From: Muribaculaceae bacterium
Lineage (GTDB): Bacteria; Bacteroidota; Bacteroidia; Bacteroidales; Muribaculaceae
Assembly: GCA_024400935.1 (NCBI GenBank)
Contig: JAKSLZ010000008.1
Location: 1-58,823 of the forward strand
Direction of reading: 5' to 3'
Length of the DNA stretch: 58,823 bases
In this document: positions 34,455 to 44,371 of the stretch, piece after piece
How the letters are laid out: every line of letters starts with the position of its first letter
Numbering within the stretch: the first letter of the stretch is position 1
Notes under the pieces: generated by a model
What the model was told of the DNA's origin: nothing
Databases searched by the model: none
The model's input: only the letters and a program-made list of their open reading frames with translations
Position numbers and translations under genes: made by a program

Positions 34455-35402
34455 TCAGTCCTCAGGGAAATTCTCTACCATCTTGATTGACTGTACGTTC
34501 TTTTTCTCGAGCGGAGTCAGGGTCACACGGCTATTGTCACCCAAGTTGATATACCAAGGCTGGCTCTCGAAATAAAACTTGAGCTCAGGATCGCTGAAGC
34601 TCCAGCCATGACGGGCATATATCTCATTACGCATCAGGCGCAGCAGAGTTTTGTCATAGTCACACAAGATGCCCATGCTGAGCAGACGTTCTGATGCAAA
34701 AGGCCACATACCGTTGGCAACGGGCATGCGCTCGAGCTGATAAATCATGTCGGTTCCATCATATTCCTCAATGTAAATGCCGTCAGAGACCTTAAGCTTG
34801 CAAGGCATGGCTTTGAGGCCGTCTACCGTTTGGTCCAGCTGAACATAAGTGCCGTCGGCAAGGCGCACGATGTTGCATGGGATTTCAAAGTTGCGCATCA
34901 CAGCATAGGGGGTGGCGGTAGACTTGTTGACGCTGTATTTGCCGTCGCGAGTGATGGTGTACTTCACGCCACCGGCTCCTTCATAGATACCGGCAAAGCT
35001 CACAATCTTATCCGTTTCCATGAACTTGGCAAGATCACCGTCAAACTGCTGCAGCATAGCCACCTGCTCGCCTTGGGGATTGTAGCATGCCAGCACCTTG
35101 ATGCCCGCAACGTCTTCAAGCACAATTTTGTACCCATCTTTGACATGATTACCCAGGCTGATATATTCAAACTCAGGGTCGGCGGGATGCACCTTGTAGC
35201 TGTTGCCCTTAGTGTGCGTCATCACAAACTGATAGCCACCCTCGTGCAGAGTGCCGCCATCCATAACCACTTTGCCGTTCTTTTTCACATTTGCCTTATA
35301 AAAAGCAAAACCGTCGGTCCACATAGTACCGTTCTTCACTTGAGCGCCCATCGTGAACGCTAACACCATGGCGCACATGGCTACCAATAACAATTTCTTC
35401 AT
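34455..35402 (-). CDS. Secreted YARHG-domain protein
   Basis: A 315-aa paralogue of the protein at 33199-34362. The Sec signal peptide MKKLLLVAMCAMVLAFTMGA has no lipobox. The middle domain shares NGTMWTDGFAFYKA, EGGYQFVMTHTKGNSY, LACYNPQGEQVAML and IVRLADGTYVQLDQT with its neighbour. The C-terminal YARHG domain is LLRLMRNEIYARHGWSFSD ... LTPLEKKNVQSIKMVE. One paralogue is a lipoprotein and the other soluble, suggesting surface and periplasmic versions of the same ligand-binding fold. Function unknown. Confidence 0.82.
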   Translation of the reverse strand: MKKLLLVAMCAMVLAFTMGAQVKNGTMWTDGFAFYKANVKKNGKVVMDGGTLHEGGYQFVMTHTKGNSYKVHPADPEFEYISLGNHVKDGYKIVLEDVAGIKVLACYNPQGEQVAMLQQFDGDLAKFMETDKIVSFAGIYEGAGGVKYTITRDGKYSVNKSTATPYAVMRNFEIPCNIVRLADGTYVQLDQTVDGLKAMPCKLKVSDGIYIEEYDGTDMIYQLERMPVANGMWPFASERLLSMGILCDYDKTLLRLMRNEIYARHGWSFSDPELKFYFESQPWYINLGDNSRVTLTPLEKKNVQSIKMVENFPED

Positions 35403-35575
35403 AACCTGAAAACGTGTTTAATTAATGGTGGTTCTCCTAATTATAATTGACTATTATCCTAATTAACAGAACCGTTCTAATATCTTTTTTGACTTTATTT
35501 GAGCAATATAGTTTAATGTGTGGCTAATGAGTTCTTGATTAACAAGCATCAGTAGCAGTAGTCGGCGTGAGTATC

Positions 35576-35606
35576 AAAAATCCCCGGGACAAGCCGTCCC
35601 AGGGAC
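35576..35606 (-). terminator. Terminator of the 165-aa secreted protein gene
   Basis: Minus-strand stem GTCCC... with arms TCCCTGGGAC and GTCCCGGGGA (one mismatch), followed by TTTTTGATAC, 22 bp beyond the stop. Confidence 0.78.
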
Positions 35607-35627
35607 TTTACTGTGTCACATAGCTGA

Positions 35628-36125
35628 TTACTTAGTGGCAAGCGAAGCCACGATCTTGTCGACCTCAGTGTTGAACTCAGCAGTCATCGACAAGTCATAG
35701 GTGATTGCGATTTCATACTTGACATTACCCACATACTTTACATACAGGGCACGGATGCCGAACTCGTCGGTCCACTTGGCAAGCATGTCGCATTCACTCA
35801 CATCCTTGCAAATAAGTTGCTCTCCGGCTGATTCGTCAATCATCACCCATGCGGCGTCATTGGCAACAGCCTCGGCGGGAGTTATCCCCATGCCGCTGCA
35901 GTCGCTGGCCTGCATGTCCACCATGCAGCCACGCTTGATGTAGACCTTGCCACCACGCTCCAGCTCCATGGCTTTGTCCTGGTTCTGGGGGCGGAATCCG
36001 GCAGGCAGCTGCACACTGAAACCCCACTGTGCATTCTTATAGGTCACACCGCCAGGAAATGACTGGGCCTGTGTAGCCAGCACGCACATGAAGGCAGCCA
36101 GTATAGCAAATAACAACTTTTTCAT
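35628..36125 (-). CDS. Hypothetical secreted protein
   Basis: A 165-aa exported protein with signal peptide MKKLLFAILAAFMCVLATQAQ. The mature sequence (VTYKNAQWGFSVQLPAGFRPQ ... YVGNVKYEIAITYDLSMTAEFNTEVDKIVASL) resembles small periplasmic alpha/beta domains of the PsbP/DUF-type found in many bacterial lipoproteins. No named family is secure. It lies 23 bp beyond the nagB stop on the same strand, so co-transcription with nagB is likely. Confidence 0.6.
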   Translation of the reverse strand: MKKLLFAILAAFMCVLATQAQSFPGGVTYKNAQWGFSVQLPAGFRPQNQDKAMELERGGKVYIKRGCMVDMQASDCSGMGITPAEAVANDAAWVMIDESAGEQLICKDVSECDMLAKWTDEFGIRALYVKYVGNVKYEIAITYDLSMTAEFNTEVDKIVASLATK

Positions 36126-36148
36126 AATCAGCGCTTTGTTTGTATTTT

Positions 36149-36961
36149 TTAGAGTTTCATGCTCTGGGGATCGAGATTCTCGCTCTCGATGTCCTTGAAG
36201 TAGCGATAGGTGCTCACCTTGAGCTCCATCACTGCATTCTCATCGGCGATGATGACAGCCTTGCGGTGCATCTGCAGAGCGCTCAGTGTGCACATGTGCG
36301 ACACGCCACCCTCAACTGCAGCCTGCAGTGCGCGGGCCTTGTTGTAACCATTGACGATGATCATCACGCTCTTAGCAGCCATCACTGTGCCCACACCCAC
36401 GGTGAGTGCAGTCTTGGGCACCTTGTTAACGTCGTTGTCAAAGAAACGACTGTTGGCGATGATAGTGTCCTGTGTGAGAGTCTTCTGGCGAGTGAGCGAT
36501 GTGAGCGATGACATGGGCTCGTTGAAGGCGATGTGTCCGTCGGGGCCTACGCCGCCCATAAACAGGTCGATGCCGCCGGCCGCAGCGATGCGGGCCTCAT
36601 AGTCGGCACACTCCTTCTCCAGGTCCTCGGCATTGCCGTTGAGAATGTTCACGTTCTCAGGCTTGATGTCGATGTGAGAGAAGAAATTGTTCCACATGAA
36701 TGAATGGTAGCTCTCGGGGTGCTCCTCGGGCAGACCGCAGTACTCGTCCATGTTGAAAGTGATCACATTCTGGAACGACACCTTACCGGCCTTGTTGAGC
36801 TCTATGAGTTTCTTGTACATTCCCAGGGGAGAGCTGCCGGTGGGGCAACCCAGTACAAAGGGTTTCTCGGGGGTGGGGTTGGCAGCGTTGATGCGTGATG
36901 CCACATAGCGTGCTGCCCATTCAGATACCTGTTCGTAGTTAGGTTCAATAATAAGTCTCAT
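36149..36961 (-). CDS. nagB: Glucosamine-6-phosphate deaminase
   Basis: A 270-aa enzyme converting glucosamine-6-phosphate to fructose-6-phosphate plus ammonia. All catalytic residues sit at the same numbers as in E. coli NagB: Asp72 in FNMDEYCGL, Asp141 and His143 in [11 protein letters not shown], Glu148. The phosphate loop is [15 protein letters not shown] and the C-terminal part includes [18 protein letters not shown]. It is the functional counterpart of the degenerate NagB domain at 3655-5646. Own promoter at 37018-37049. Confidence 0.97.
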   Translation of the reverse strand: MRLIIEPNYEQVSEWAARYVASRINAANPTPEKPFVLGCPTGSSPLGMYKKLIELNKAGKVSFQNVITFNMDEYCGLPEEHPESYHSFMWNNFFSHIDIKPENVNILNGNAEDLEKECADYEARIAAAGGIDLFMGGVGPDGHIAFNEPMSSLTSLTRQKTLTQDTIIANSRFFDNDVNKVPKTALTVGVGTVMAAKSVMIIVNGYNKARALQAAVEGGVSHMCTLSALQMHRKAVIIADENAVMELKVSTYRYFKDIESENLDPQSMKL

Positions 36962-37017
36962 TGTTTCTTATGCGTTTTAAAGTTTTATTGTTTTTGTATC
37001 AGAGTAATACTACAGTG

Positions 37018-37049
37018 CAAAGTTACTCATTTTTATCCACAAATTCAAA
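37018..37049 (-). promoter_or_regulatory. Promoter of nagB
   Basis: Minus strand TTTG (37049-37046), exactly 20 bp, TAACTTTG (37025-37018), 57 bp before the ATG. An exact consensus match. Confidence 0.75.
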
Positions 37050-37123
37050 CTATTTTGCCCGCTTTATTTTCACTTTATTCTGCTTTTGTACTCCCACTTT
37101 TTTTATTTTAATCAACTTTTTAT

Positions 37124-37131
37124 TAAATTTG
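37124..37131 (+). promoter_or_regulatory. -7 element of surE
   Basis: TAAATTTG matches TAnnTTTG, 91 bp before the surE ATG. No good -33 element. Confidence 0.4.
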
Positions 37132-37222
37132 CAGTGCAAAGGAACGTTGCGGTTGCTCACAGCACAATCCCAGCGTCTTGCATGCCACAAACTAACGAGT
37201 TGAACATTAAAAACTTATAGCT

Positions 37223-37996
37223 ATGACAGAAGAAAAACGTCCCTTAATCCTCATTAGCAACGATGACGGCGCCGAGTGGCCCGGTATTAGAGCACTCACC
37301 CGCGTGGCACGCACCATCGGCGATGTGGTTGTAGTGGCCCCCACACAGCACCAGAGCGGCAAGTCCAGCGCCATCACCATCATCACCCCGCTGCGCTCTA
37401 CTTTTGTCGAGAAGAAGGAACACCTCACTAAATATGCCGTAGCCGGCACACCCGTTGACTGCATCAAGATTGCGATGAACTCACTGCTTGAGGGCCGCAA
37501 ACCCGACCTCATCCTCTCGGGCATCAACCACGGCTCAAACCTGGGCCTGAGCACCCTCTACAGCGGCACCGTGGGCGTAGCCATCGAGGGAGCATCACAC
37601 CATGTCCCCTGCGTGGCATTCTCCATTGACGACCACAACCCCAAGAGCAGCCTGCTCTACTGCCTGCCTTTTGTAGAAAGAATTATCAAGCAAGTGCTTG
37701 AAAAAGGATTGCCTGACGGGGTGTGCCTCAACGTCAACTTCCCCAAGGGCGCCATCAAGGGCGTCAAAGCCACAACCACAGCGTTGGGCCACTGGACCAA
37801 CGAGTATGACCATCGTGTCGACCCCGCAGGCCGCGACTACTACTGGCTGCAAGGCGAGTATGTAAGCGACCCCAACGATGACACCACCGACCACTACTGG
37901 CTGCAGCGCGGCTATGCCACAGCAACCCCCTGCCACGTCGACATCACCGAGCGAGCGGCCCTCAACCACGTCGCCGACATCATGAAAGAAGTGTAA
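37223..37996 (+). CDS. surE: 5'/3'-nucleotidase SurE
   Basis: A 257-aa metal-dependent phosphatase acting on nucleoside monophosphates. The metal site is LILISNDDGAEWPGI at the N terminus with Ser in QSGKSSAIT and Asn in SGINHGSNLG; these are the canonical SurE motifs. PVDCIKIAMN and LYSGTVGVAIEGA complete the family pattern. Followed by an intrinsic terminator, so monocistronic. Confidence 0.95.
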   Translation: MTEEKRPLILISNDDGAEWPGIRALTRVARTIGDVVVVAPTQHQSGKSSAITIITPLRSTFVEKKEHLTKYAVAGTPVDCIKIAMNSLLEGRKPDLILSGINHGSNLGLSTLYSGTVGVAIEGASHHVPCVAFSIDDHNPKSSLLYCLPFVERIIKQVLEKGLPDGVCLNVNFPKGAIKGVKATTTALGHWTNEYDHRVDPAGRDYYWLQGEYVSDPNDDTTDHYWLQRGYATATPCHVDITERAALNHVADIMKEV

Positions 37997-38014
37997 AAAA
38001 ACCTCCCACAAAGA

Positions 38015-38050
38015 CCCCCTGCGCCCCTATCATCGCGCAGGGGGATTATT
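38015..38050 (+). terminator. Terminator after surE
   Basis: Perfect 10-bp stem CCCCCTGCGC/GCGCAGGGGG followed by ATTATTTAT. Confidence 0.83.
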
Positions 38051-38119
38051 TATACCACACGACATACCACACCTGCACCCACTGCGCCAGAGGCGCAACA
38101 CAGCGCGAAGCGTTGTTAA

Positions 38120-38201
38120 CCCCAGTTGTCAACCGCGCCCACAGGGCGCTACATTCATAATCCCCCCAGCAGATCGCGCATGCGGGGCGTTACAACTGGG
38201 G
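38120..38201. repeat. Palindromic intergenic element before gltX
   Basis: 10-bp inverted ends CCCCAGTTGT (38120-38129) and ACAACTGGGG (38192-38201). They enclose two smaller hairpins, GCGCCC-ACA-GGGCGC and a GCGCATGCGG segment. Non-coding, MITE-like in shape; a different family from the GAGGGTGTCG element. Confidence 0.6.
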
Positions 38202-38294
38202 GGGTCAGTGCTATCTTGCGAGTTTCTTTGCGGTTTTGATTACCCTACAACAATATTTCCTGTGAAAAAGCACGCTTATTCCCCTCTATTTTTG

Positions 38295-38302
38295 TAACTT
38301 TG
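38295..38302 (+). promoter_or_regulatory. -7 element of the gltX operon
   Basis: TAACTTTG, a full TAnnTTTG match, 49 bp before the gltX ATG. Confidence 0.45.
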
Positions 38303-38350
38303 TAGCGACTATGCGTCTATCGCAACGATAATACAAAAAACTACTATAAT

Positions 38351-39898
38351 ATGGAAAGAAAAGTTAGGGTGCGCTTTGCACCATCGCCCACAGGCCCGCT
38401 CCACATCGGTGGTGTGCGCACTGCGTTGTACAACTATCTGTTTGCCCGCCAGAACGGCGGCACTATGATCCTGCGCATCGAGGACACTGACTCTACACGT
38501 TTTGTCCCTGGTGCCGAGGCTTATATCAACGAAGCCCTGCAATGGCTGGGCATAGGCATTGACGAAGGCGTGCGCGAGGGCGGCGACTATGGTCCCTACA
38601 AGCAGAGTGAGCGCCGTGACATCTACCGCCGCTACGTTAAGCAGCTGCTCGATGCCGGCAAGGCTTACTACGCATTTGACACCCCCGAGGAACTCGACGC
38701 TAAGCGCGAAGAGGCCAAGGCCGAGAAGAAGACATTCCAGTATGATGCTTCTACCCGCATGGGCATGCGCAACTCTCTGAGCCTGCCCGCCGAGGAAGTG
38801 AAGGCTCTCATTGAGGGCGGCCACAAGTATGTGGTTCGCTTCAAGATCGACCCTGACCGCGAGGTGCTGGTCAACGACCTGATTCGCGGTGAGGTGCGCA
38901 TCAACTCTAACGTACTCGACGACAAGGTGCTCTACAAGAGTGCCGACGATCTTCCCACATATCACCTGGCCAACATCGTCGACGACCACCTGATGGAGGT
39001 GAGCCACGTCATCCGCGGTGAGGAGTGGCTGCCCAGCGCACCGCTGCACGTGCTCCTGTATGAGGCTTTCGGCTGGACCGACACTATGCCCCAGTGGGTA
39101 CACCTGCCCCTGCTGCTCAAGCCCGACGGCAAAGGCAAGCTCTCTAAGCGCGACGGCGACCGCCTCGGCTTCCCCGTGTTCCCCCTCGAGTGGCACGATC
39201 CCAAGAGCGGCGACATCTCTAGCGGATACCGCGAGGCTGGCTATCTGCCACAGGCTGTCATCAACTTCCTCGCCCTGCTGGGCTGGAATCCCGGCGACGA
39301 CCGCGAGATGTTCACCATGGACGAGCTCGTCAAGGAGTTCTCATTTGAGCACTGCTCTAAGAAGGGTGCCAAGTTTGACTTTGAGAAGGGCAAGTGGTTC
39401 AACCATGAGTATCTGGCAGCTATGGACGATGCGCTGCTGGCCGAACTCTTCAAGCCCGTCATGGCGCAGAACGGCGTAGACGCTGCGGCATTTGGCGACG
39501 AGTTCATCGCTAAGGCTGTGGCTCTGGTCAAGAACCGTTGCAACTTTGTCAAGGACCTGTGGGCTAACTGCGGCTTCTTCTTCAAGGCTCCCGAGGCATA
39601 TGCCGAGAAGGACATCAAGAAACGCTGGAAAGAGGGTACCGACGTGCTCATGAACGAACTCATCACCGTGCTCGAGGGCATGGACGACTGGAGCGCCGAG
39701 GCAAGCGAACCCGTAGTGCTCGGCTGGATCAAGGACCACGAGTATCACATGGGCAACGTGATGAACGCCTTCCGCCTCACCGTTGTGGGCGAGTGCAAGG
39801 GTCCCCACATGTTCCTCATTACTGAGCTCCTGGGCAAGGACGAGACCATCGCACGCATCAAGCGTGGCATCGAGAATATCAAACCCGTTCAAGCTTAA
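38351..39898 (+). CDS. gltX: Glutamyl-tRNA synthetase
   Basis: A 515-aa class I aminoacyl-tRNA synthetase. The HIGH-type motif is [13 protein letters not shown] at the N terminus and the KMSKS-type motif is KLSKRDGDR near 260. RIEDTDSTR and [27 protein letters not shown] are family signatures. It charges tRNA-Glu. Its TAA overlaps the ATG of the next gene (TAATG), implying translational coupling with an envelope gene set that includes waaA. Confidence 0.97.
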   Translation: MERKVRVRFAPSPTGPLHIGGVRTALYNYLFARQNGGTMILRIEDTDSTRFVPGAEAYINEALQWLGIGIDEGVREGGDYGPYKQSERRDIYRRYVKQLLDAGKAYYAFDTPEELDAKREEAKAEKKTFQYDASTRMGMRNSLSLPAEEVKALIEGGHKYVVRFKIDPDREVLVNDLIRGEVRINSNVLDDKVLYKSADDLPTYHLANIVDDHLMEVSHVIRGEEWLPSAPLHVLLYEAFGWTDTMPQWVHLPLLLKPDGKGKLSKRDGDRLGFPVFPLEWHDPKSGDISSGYREAGYLPQAVINFLALLGWNPGDDREMFTMDELVKEFSFEHCSKKGAKFDFEKGKWFNHEYLAAMDDALLAELFKPVMAQNGVDAAAFGDEFIAKAVALVKNRCNFVKDLWANCGFFFKAPEAYAEKDIKKRWKEGTDVLMNELITVLEGMDDWSAEASEPVVLGWIKDHEYHMGNVMNAFRLTVVGECKGPHMFLITELLGKDETIARIKRGIENIKPVQA

Positions 39899-40989
39899 TG
39901 CTTCGCCGGTTTGCAGCAATATTATCACTGTTAGTGTGCGCGGCACTCGGTGCCGCGTATGCTCAGCAGGTTGAGTGGAGCGTTGACTTTGCCACCATGT
40001 TCCAGAACCGTGAAGGCGGCGACGAGCAGACGCCCGACCAGACCATCCTCTTCACGCGCCTGGCACCCGAAGTGGGGCTATCGCTCATGGACAGCACCCA
40101 CGTGCTCAAGGGTGGCGTGGCATGGTACCAGCCCATGATCGACAATGGCGCGGGCTACAAGGTGCTGCCCACCATCTACTACAACTTCCATCACGACAAG
40201 TGGGACGTGACCACGGGTATGTTCCCGCGCTCGCTGCTCCCCCTCAAGCCCTCGACACTACTGTGGAGCGACTCGCTGAGTTTCACCACGCCCAACGCAC
40301 GCGGTGTACTCATCAGGCACCAGAAACCCAATTGCGCCATGGCGCTTATGGTCGACTGGCGACAGATGCAGAGCACCACGCAACGCGAGGCATTCAACGT
40401 CTATTTCCAGGCACTGAAGCACTTTTACGCACCGGTGACATTGCTGGGCGAGGTGCAGATCAACCACCTTGCCAAGCGCAAGGATGCTCCCGAGGGCGAG
40501 GGCGTGAACGACGACATCACCTTGTTTCCACGCATCGCTGTGAGGGCTATCCGCAAGCCCATGGCCAAGTTGGCCTTTGAGGTAGGGCCCGTGGTGCAGT
40601 TGCAGCGCAACCGCAAGGAGGGCAAGTGGCACACACCGTGCCGCTTCTTTGCCAGCGCCAATGCACGCCTGTGGAACTGGCTCGACATCGACCAGGAGTT
40701 TTCCATAGGCAAGGACGCCTTCCCGCTGTATGACCAGTTCGGCAGCCAGCTCAACCTGGGCGATCCCTACTGGCGAAGCAAGACCTACAGCCGCACCGAC
40801 GTTAAGGCACATATCGTGAACAACCGCTTTGTCGACCTAAGTGCCGGCATCACGCTACATGCCACCGACAAGACATTCGGTTTCTGGCAGCAGATTTCGT
40901 GCCGCTTCTACATTGACCAGGGCACATGGAAACACCGCCACGACAAGCGTTATCTCAACTCTCGCAGATTGTCGGGCGAACTGCGCTAA
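39898..40989 (+). CDS. Predicted exported outer-membrane-like protein
   Basis: A 363-aa protein with signal peptide [23 protein letters not shown]. The mature part has many short amphipathic stretches (TIYYNFHHDKWDVTTGMFP, ARLWNWLDIDQEFSIG, LSAGITLHATDKTFGFWQQISCRFYID), in keeping with a beta-barrel. No named family was recognised. It is coupled to gltX by a 1-bp overlap and lies 28 bp before waaA, so it is probably an envelope protein of the same operon. Confidence 0.65.
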   Translation: MLRRFAAILSLLVCAALGAAYAQQVEWSVDFATMFQNREGGDEQTPDQTILFTRLAPEVGLSLMDSTHVLKGGVAWYQPMIDNGAGYKVLPTIYYNFHHDKWDVTTGMFPRSLLPLKPSTLLWSDSLSFTTPNARGVLIRHQKPNCAMALMVDWRQMQSTTQREAFNVYFQALKHFYAPVTLLGEVQINHLAKRKDAPEGEGVNDDITLFPRIAVRAIRKPMAKLAFEVGPVVQLQRNRKEGKWHTPCRFFASANARLWNWLDIDQEFSIGKDAFPLYDQFGSQLNLGDPYWRSKTYSRTDVKAHIVNNRFVDLSAGITLHATDKTFGFWQQISCRFYIDQGTWKHRHDKRYLNSRRLSGELR

Positions 40990-41017
40990 AATCAAATCCA
41001 CATTCTAAAAGACAAAA

Positions 41018-42253
41018 ATGAATCCATTTTACAACTTAGGCATACATGCTTACAAGGCGGCCGCACGGCTGGCATCGCTGCGAAGCAAGAAGGTAAAGCT
41101 CATGGTCAAAGGGCAGGCCGAGACCTTCGACACGCTGCGTGGCAAACTCGACCCTGCCGGCGGCTACATCTGGATGCACGTGTCCTCGCTCGGCGAGTTT
41201 GAGCAGGGCCGCCCGCTCATCGAGATGATTAAGGAGAACAACCCAGAGGCACGCATCGTGCTCTCGTTCTTCTCACCCAGCGGCTACGAGGTGCGCAAGA
41301 ACTACCCGCTGGCCGATGCGGTAGTGTATCTCCCCTTTGACACCCCGGGCAATGCCAAGCAGTTTCTTGACATCGTCAAGCCTAAGGTTGCTATCTTTGT
41401 CAAATATGAATTCTGGGGCAACTACCTCACTACGCTTAAGCAGCGCGGTGTTCCCACTTATATCATATCCTCAATTTTCCGTCCCAGCCAGTCGTTCTTC
41501 AAGCCCTGGGGCGGCATGTTCCGCAAGATGCTGCGCTGCTTTGACACGCTGTATGTGCAGAACGACGAGTCGCGCCAGCTGCTTGCCGGCATAGGTCTCG
41601 ACAATGTGGTTGTGTGCGGCGACACGCGCTTTGACCGCGTGGCAGGCGTCAAGAGCGCCGCTAAGCAGTTCCCCATCATCGAGAACATGGTCAGGGGCGC
41701 CCAGTTCACCCTTGTCATGGGCAGCTCGTGGCAGCCCGACGAGGAGATTGCCCTGCCCTACTTCAACGAGCACCCGGGCATGAAGCTCATCATCGCGCCG
41801 CACGAGTTTGACGCCAAGCGCTTGCAGGACATCATGGCGCGCACTGGCCGCAAGGTAGCTCTCTACTCTCAGACCACCCCCGAAGAGGCTGCGTCGCTCG
41901 ACTGTATCATCATCGACTGCTTCGGCCTGCTGTCGTCGCTCTACCAGTATGGCCAGGCGGCCTACATAGGCGGCGGATTTGGTCACGGCATCCACAACAT
42001 CAACGAGGCAGCCGTCTATGGCATTCCCGTCATCTTCGGTCCCAAGCACGAGAAATTCCAGGAGGCCCACGACCTCATCGAGTGCGGCGGCGGTTTCAGC
42101 ATCGCCAATGCACAGCAGTTCAATGCCACCATGGACAGCCTCACCTGCGGCGACGGCACTCTGGAGCGCTGCGGCAAGATTGCCGGCGACTACATCGAGA
42201 CCCATCTGGGAGCGACACAGGTCATCTACAACCAGTTAAAAGACCTGTTCTAA
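41018..42253 (+). CDS. waaA: 3-deoxy-D-manno-octulosonate transferase (WaaA/KdtA)
   Basis: A 411-aa GT30-family transferase that adds Kdo to lipid A at the inner membrane. Signatures: WMHVSSLGEFEQGRPL with the catalytic Glu, FSPSGYEVRKNYPLAD, VKYEFWGNYL, GDTRFDRV, and the CMP-Kdo-binding C-terminal GGGFGHGIHNINEAAVYGIPVIFGP. Length is normal. This implies a lipid A-Kdo outer membrane. It is followed 36 bp later by a glycosyltransferase. Confidence 0.95.
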   Translation: MNPFYNLGIHAYKAAARLASLRSKKVKLMVKGQAETFDTLRGKLDPAGGYIWMHVSSLGEFEQGRPLIEMIKENNPEARIVLSFFSPSGYEVRKNYPLADAVVYLPFDTPGNAKQFLDIVKPKVAIFVKYEFWGNYLTTLKQRGVPTYIISSIFRPSQSFFKPWGGMFRKMLRCFDTLYVQNDESRQLLAGIGLDNVVVCGDTRFDRVAGVKSAAKQFPIIENMVRGAQFTLVMGSSWQPDEEIALPYFNEHPGMKLIIAPHEFDAKRLQDIMARTGRKVALYSQTTPEEAASLDCIIIDCFGLLSSLYQYGQAAYIGGGFGHGIHNINEAAVYGIPVIFGPKHEKFQEAHDLIECGGGFSIANAQQFNATMDSLTCGDGTLERCGKIAGDYIETHLGATQVIYNQLKDLF

Positions 42254-42289
42254 AACCTAACAATCGAGTTATTGAGAAAAAATCCTCAC

Positions 42290-43225
42290 ATGGTCGCAGT
42301 CATCATCCCCGTCTACAACACCCAGGCAACACTGGCCCGGTGCATCGACAGCGTGCTGGCACAGACCATGCCCGCCAGCGAGATAATCATAGTTGACGAT
42401 GGTTCGCCCGATGATGCAGCGGCCATAGCGCTCGACTATGCCGCCCGCTATCCCATCATCAAGGTCGTCCGTCAGGAGAACCGAGGCCTTGCCGAGGCTC
42501 GCCGCACTGGCATCAGCCACGCGGCTGCACCACTGGTGATGCATCTCGACAGCGACGACACCCTGCCGCCAGATGCCATTGAGTTTCTTTACAACAAACT
42601 CACTGCCAACGACCTGGACATTGCCTACGGATGCTTCCTGCGCATGCCCCAGGGCGGCAAACCCTACAACATCGAGCACGCCCACGAGGGCGAGATGACC
42701 GCCAGCGAATACATTGCCCGCAGCCTTGACGGCGGTGCCATCAACTCGTCGTGCTGCAACCTGAGCCGTCGCTCACTGTGGACCGATGATGTGTGGCCCG
42801 ACGGCCCCGAGCGTGTCCCCAGCGAGGACATTCTCATCAACCTGCGTCTAGCATTCAATGTCAAGCGCGCAGGGCAATACAACCACCCCACTTATTGCTA
42901 CTATTACAACCCCTCGTCACTGTCGATAGCCGGCACACTGTGGCAACTCGACCGCTGGATACAGTTCTTCACGCTCATGGAGAACACCCTCATCGAGCAC
43001 GGCGTGCTGCAGCACTACCAGCGCCAATTGCATTCGCTCAAGGTGTTCATGCTCGCATTCTGCACCCACGACGTCAACCCCAGGCATCAGTGGGTAAAAC
43101 AAGTGCTCGACAGCCGCCATGACGGACTCACCCGCAAAACACGCGTCCTGCAATCCCTGCTGCGACACCCACGCCTGTTGCGGTTCCTCATCCTCACCAA
43201 CCGCCGCCTTAAGGCCCTTTTCTAA
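42290..43225 (+). CDS. Glycosyltransferase family 2
   Basis: A 311-aa GT-A enzyme from the ATG at 42290 (a TTG at 42272 is also in frame). Nucleotide-sugar motifs are VAVIIPVYNTQATLARCIDSVLAQ and IIIVDDGSPDDAA; the metal-binding motif is HLDSDDTLPPDAIEFL. C-terminal residues are basic. It probably transfers a sugar in lipopolysaccharide core or O-antigen synthesis, inferred from position after waaA; donor and acceptor cannot be read from sequence. Confidence 0.87.
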   Translation: MVAVIIPVYNTQATLARCIDSVLAQTMPASEIIIVDDGSPDDAAAIALDYAARYPIIKVVRQENRGLAEARRTGISHAAAPLVMHLDSDDTLPPDAIEFLYNKLTANDLDIAYGCFLRMPQGGKPYNIEHAHEGEMTASEYIARSLDGGAINSSCCNLSRRSLWTDDVWPDGPERVPSEDILINLRLAFNVKRAGQYNHPTYCYYYNPSSLSIAGTLWQLDRWIQFFTLMENTLIEHGVLQHYQRQLHSLKVFMLAFCTHDVNPRHQWVKQVLDSRHDGLTRKTRVLQSLLRHPRLLRFLILTNRRLKALF

Positions 43226-43318
43226 ACGACACAAAACAACACCCAGAGACCTCCGATTTTTTCAGAGACCTCTGAGAACAACATTAAGCCCGGGGAAACC
43301 AGGTTTATATCAAGATAA

Positions 43319-44320
43319 TCAGAATTTCTTGCGGCCCTTCAGGTAGTAGTCCACGATGATGTTGCAGTGGCACTCGGGCATCTCCTTGAGCAAGTTGCGC
43401 GTGGGATGCTGGGTATAGTTCTTGCGCATCTTCCTGAAGTCATTGTGTGCCTTCAGTATTGCCCTGGCATCGCCCCAGTGGAATGTGGCCACGGCCTTGG
43501 CCCACGCCAGCGTGTCGAGCAAGCGGCGGGTGAACAAAGTGCTCTTAGCATCTTTCTCGGGCAAATTTTTGTGTAGCAGCAACAGATTGTTGCGGAAGTT
43601 GAGATAGGTCTTGCGAGGATTGCCGTAGGCGAGACTTGCTCCGCCCAGGTGGTAAACGGCGCTCTTGGGCAACATCTTCACTTCGCTGCCGCTCAGGATG
43701 ATGCGCCAGCACAGGTCTATCTCCTCCATGTGTGCAAAGAAGTCCTTATCGAGACCGCCCACCTGCTTGTAGAGTGCCGTGCGCGTCATCAAGCATGCTC
43801 CGCTGGCCCACACGATGCTGGGAGTGATGTCGTCATACTGGCCGCCGTCGTCCTCCACGGCATCAAAGATGCGTCCGCGGCAATAGGGATAGCCATGGCA
43901 GTCGATATAGCCACCGGCAGCTCCCGCATAGTCAAAGGTGTCCTTACCCTCAACGCCATCGTGCAGCAACTTGGGTTGCAGAGCACCCACCTCGGGGTGG
44001 GCCTCCATGTAGTCGAGCATGGGGTCGAGCCAGCCCGCCGGAGTGCGCACGTCACTGTTGAGCAGCACGGTGTACTCGTTATCGGTCACGTTGATGGCGC
44101 GGTTATAGCCCTCGGCAAAGCCATAGTTCTCAGGCAACTTGATGACCTTGACTGTGGGAAACTCCTTCTCCAGAACCTCAAGGCTCTCGTCGGTGCTGCC
44201 GTTGTCGGCCACAACCACCTCGGCAATGTCGGGATTGGTGTTCTCGACCACAGTGGTGAGGTAGCGGCGCAGCAACGCCGCACCGTTCCAGTTCAATATG
44301 ATGACTGCTACTTTTTTCAT
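43319..44320 (-). CDS. Glycosyltransferase family 2 (rhamnosyltransferase-like)
   Basis: A 333-aa GT-A enzyme. Motifs are VAVIILNWNGAALLRRYL, VVVADNGSTDESLEVLEKEFP and VLLNSDVRTPAGWLDPM; the acceptor region is PSIVWASGACLMTRTALYKQVGGLDKDFFAHMEEIDLCWRI, typical of WbbL-like rhamnosyltransferases. Convergent with the previous glycosyltransferase gene. Donor unproven. An 8-bp repeat array lies between it and mtaB, so they may be transcribed separately or together. Confidence 0.87.
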   Translation of the reverse strand: MKKVAVIILNWNGAALLRRYLTTVVENTNPDIAEVVVADNGSTDESLEVLEKEFPTVKVIKLPENYGFAEGYNRAINVTDNEYTVLLNSDVRTPAGWLDPMLDYMEAHPEVGALQPKLLHDGVEGKDTFDYAGAAGGYIDCHGYPYCRGRIFDAVEDDGGQYDDITPSIVWASGACLMTRTALYKQVGGLDKDFFAHMEEIDLCWRIILSGSEVKMLPKSAVYHLGGASLAYGNPRKTYLNFRNNLLLLHKNLPEKDAKSTLFTRRLLDTLAWAKAVATFHWGDARAILKAHNDFRKMRKNYTQHPTRNLLKEMPECHCNIIVDYYLKGRKKF

Positions 44321-44371
44321 TCTTTAATTATTAAGAGGACCATAGAGGATTTAACAAGAAGCCATAGGATC

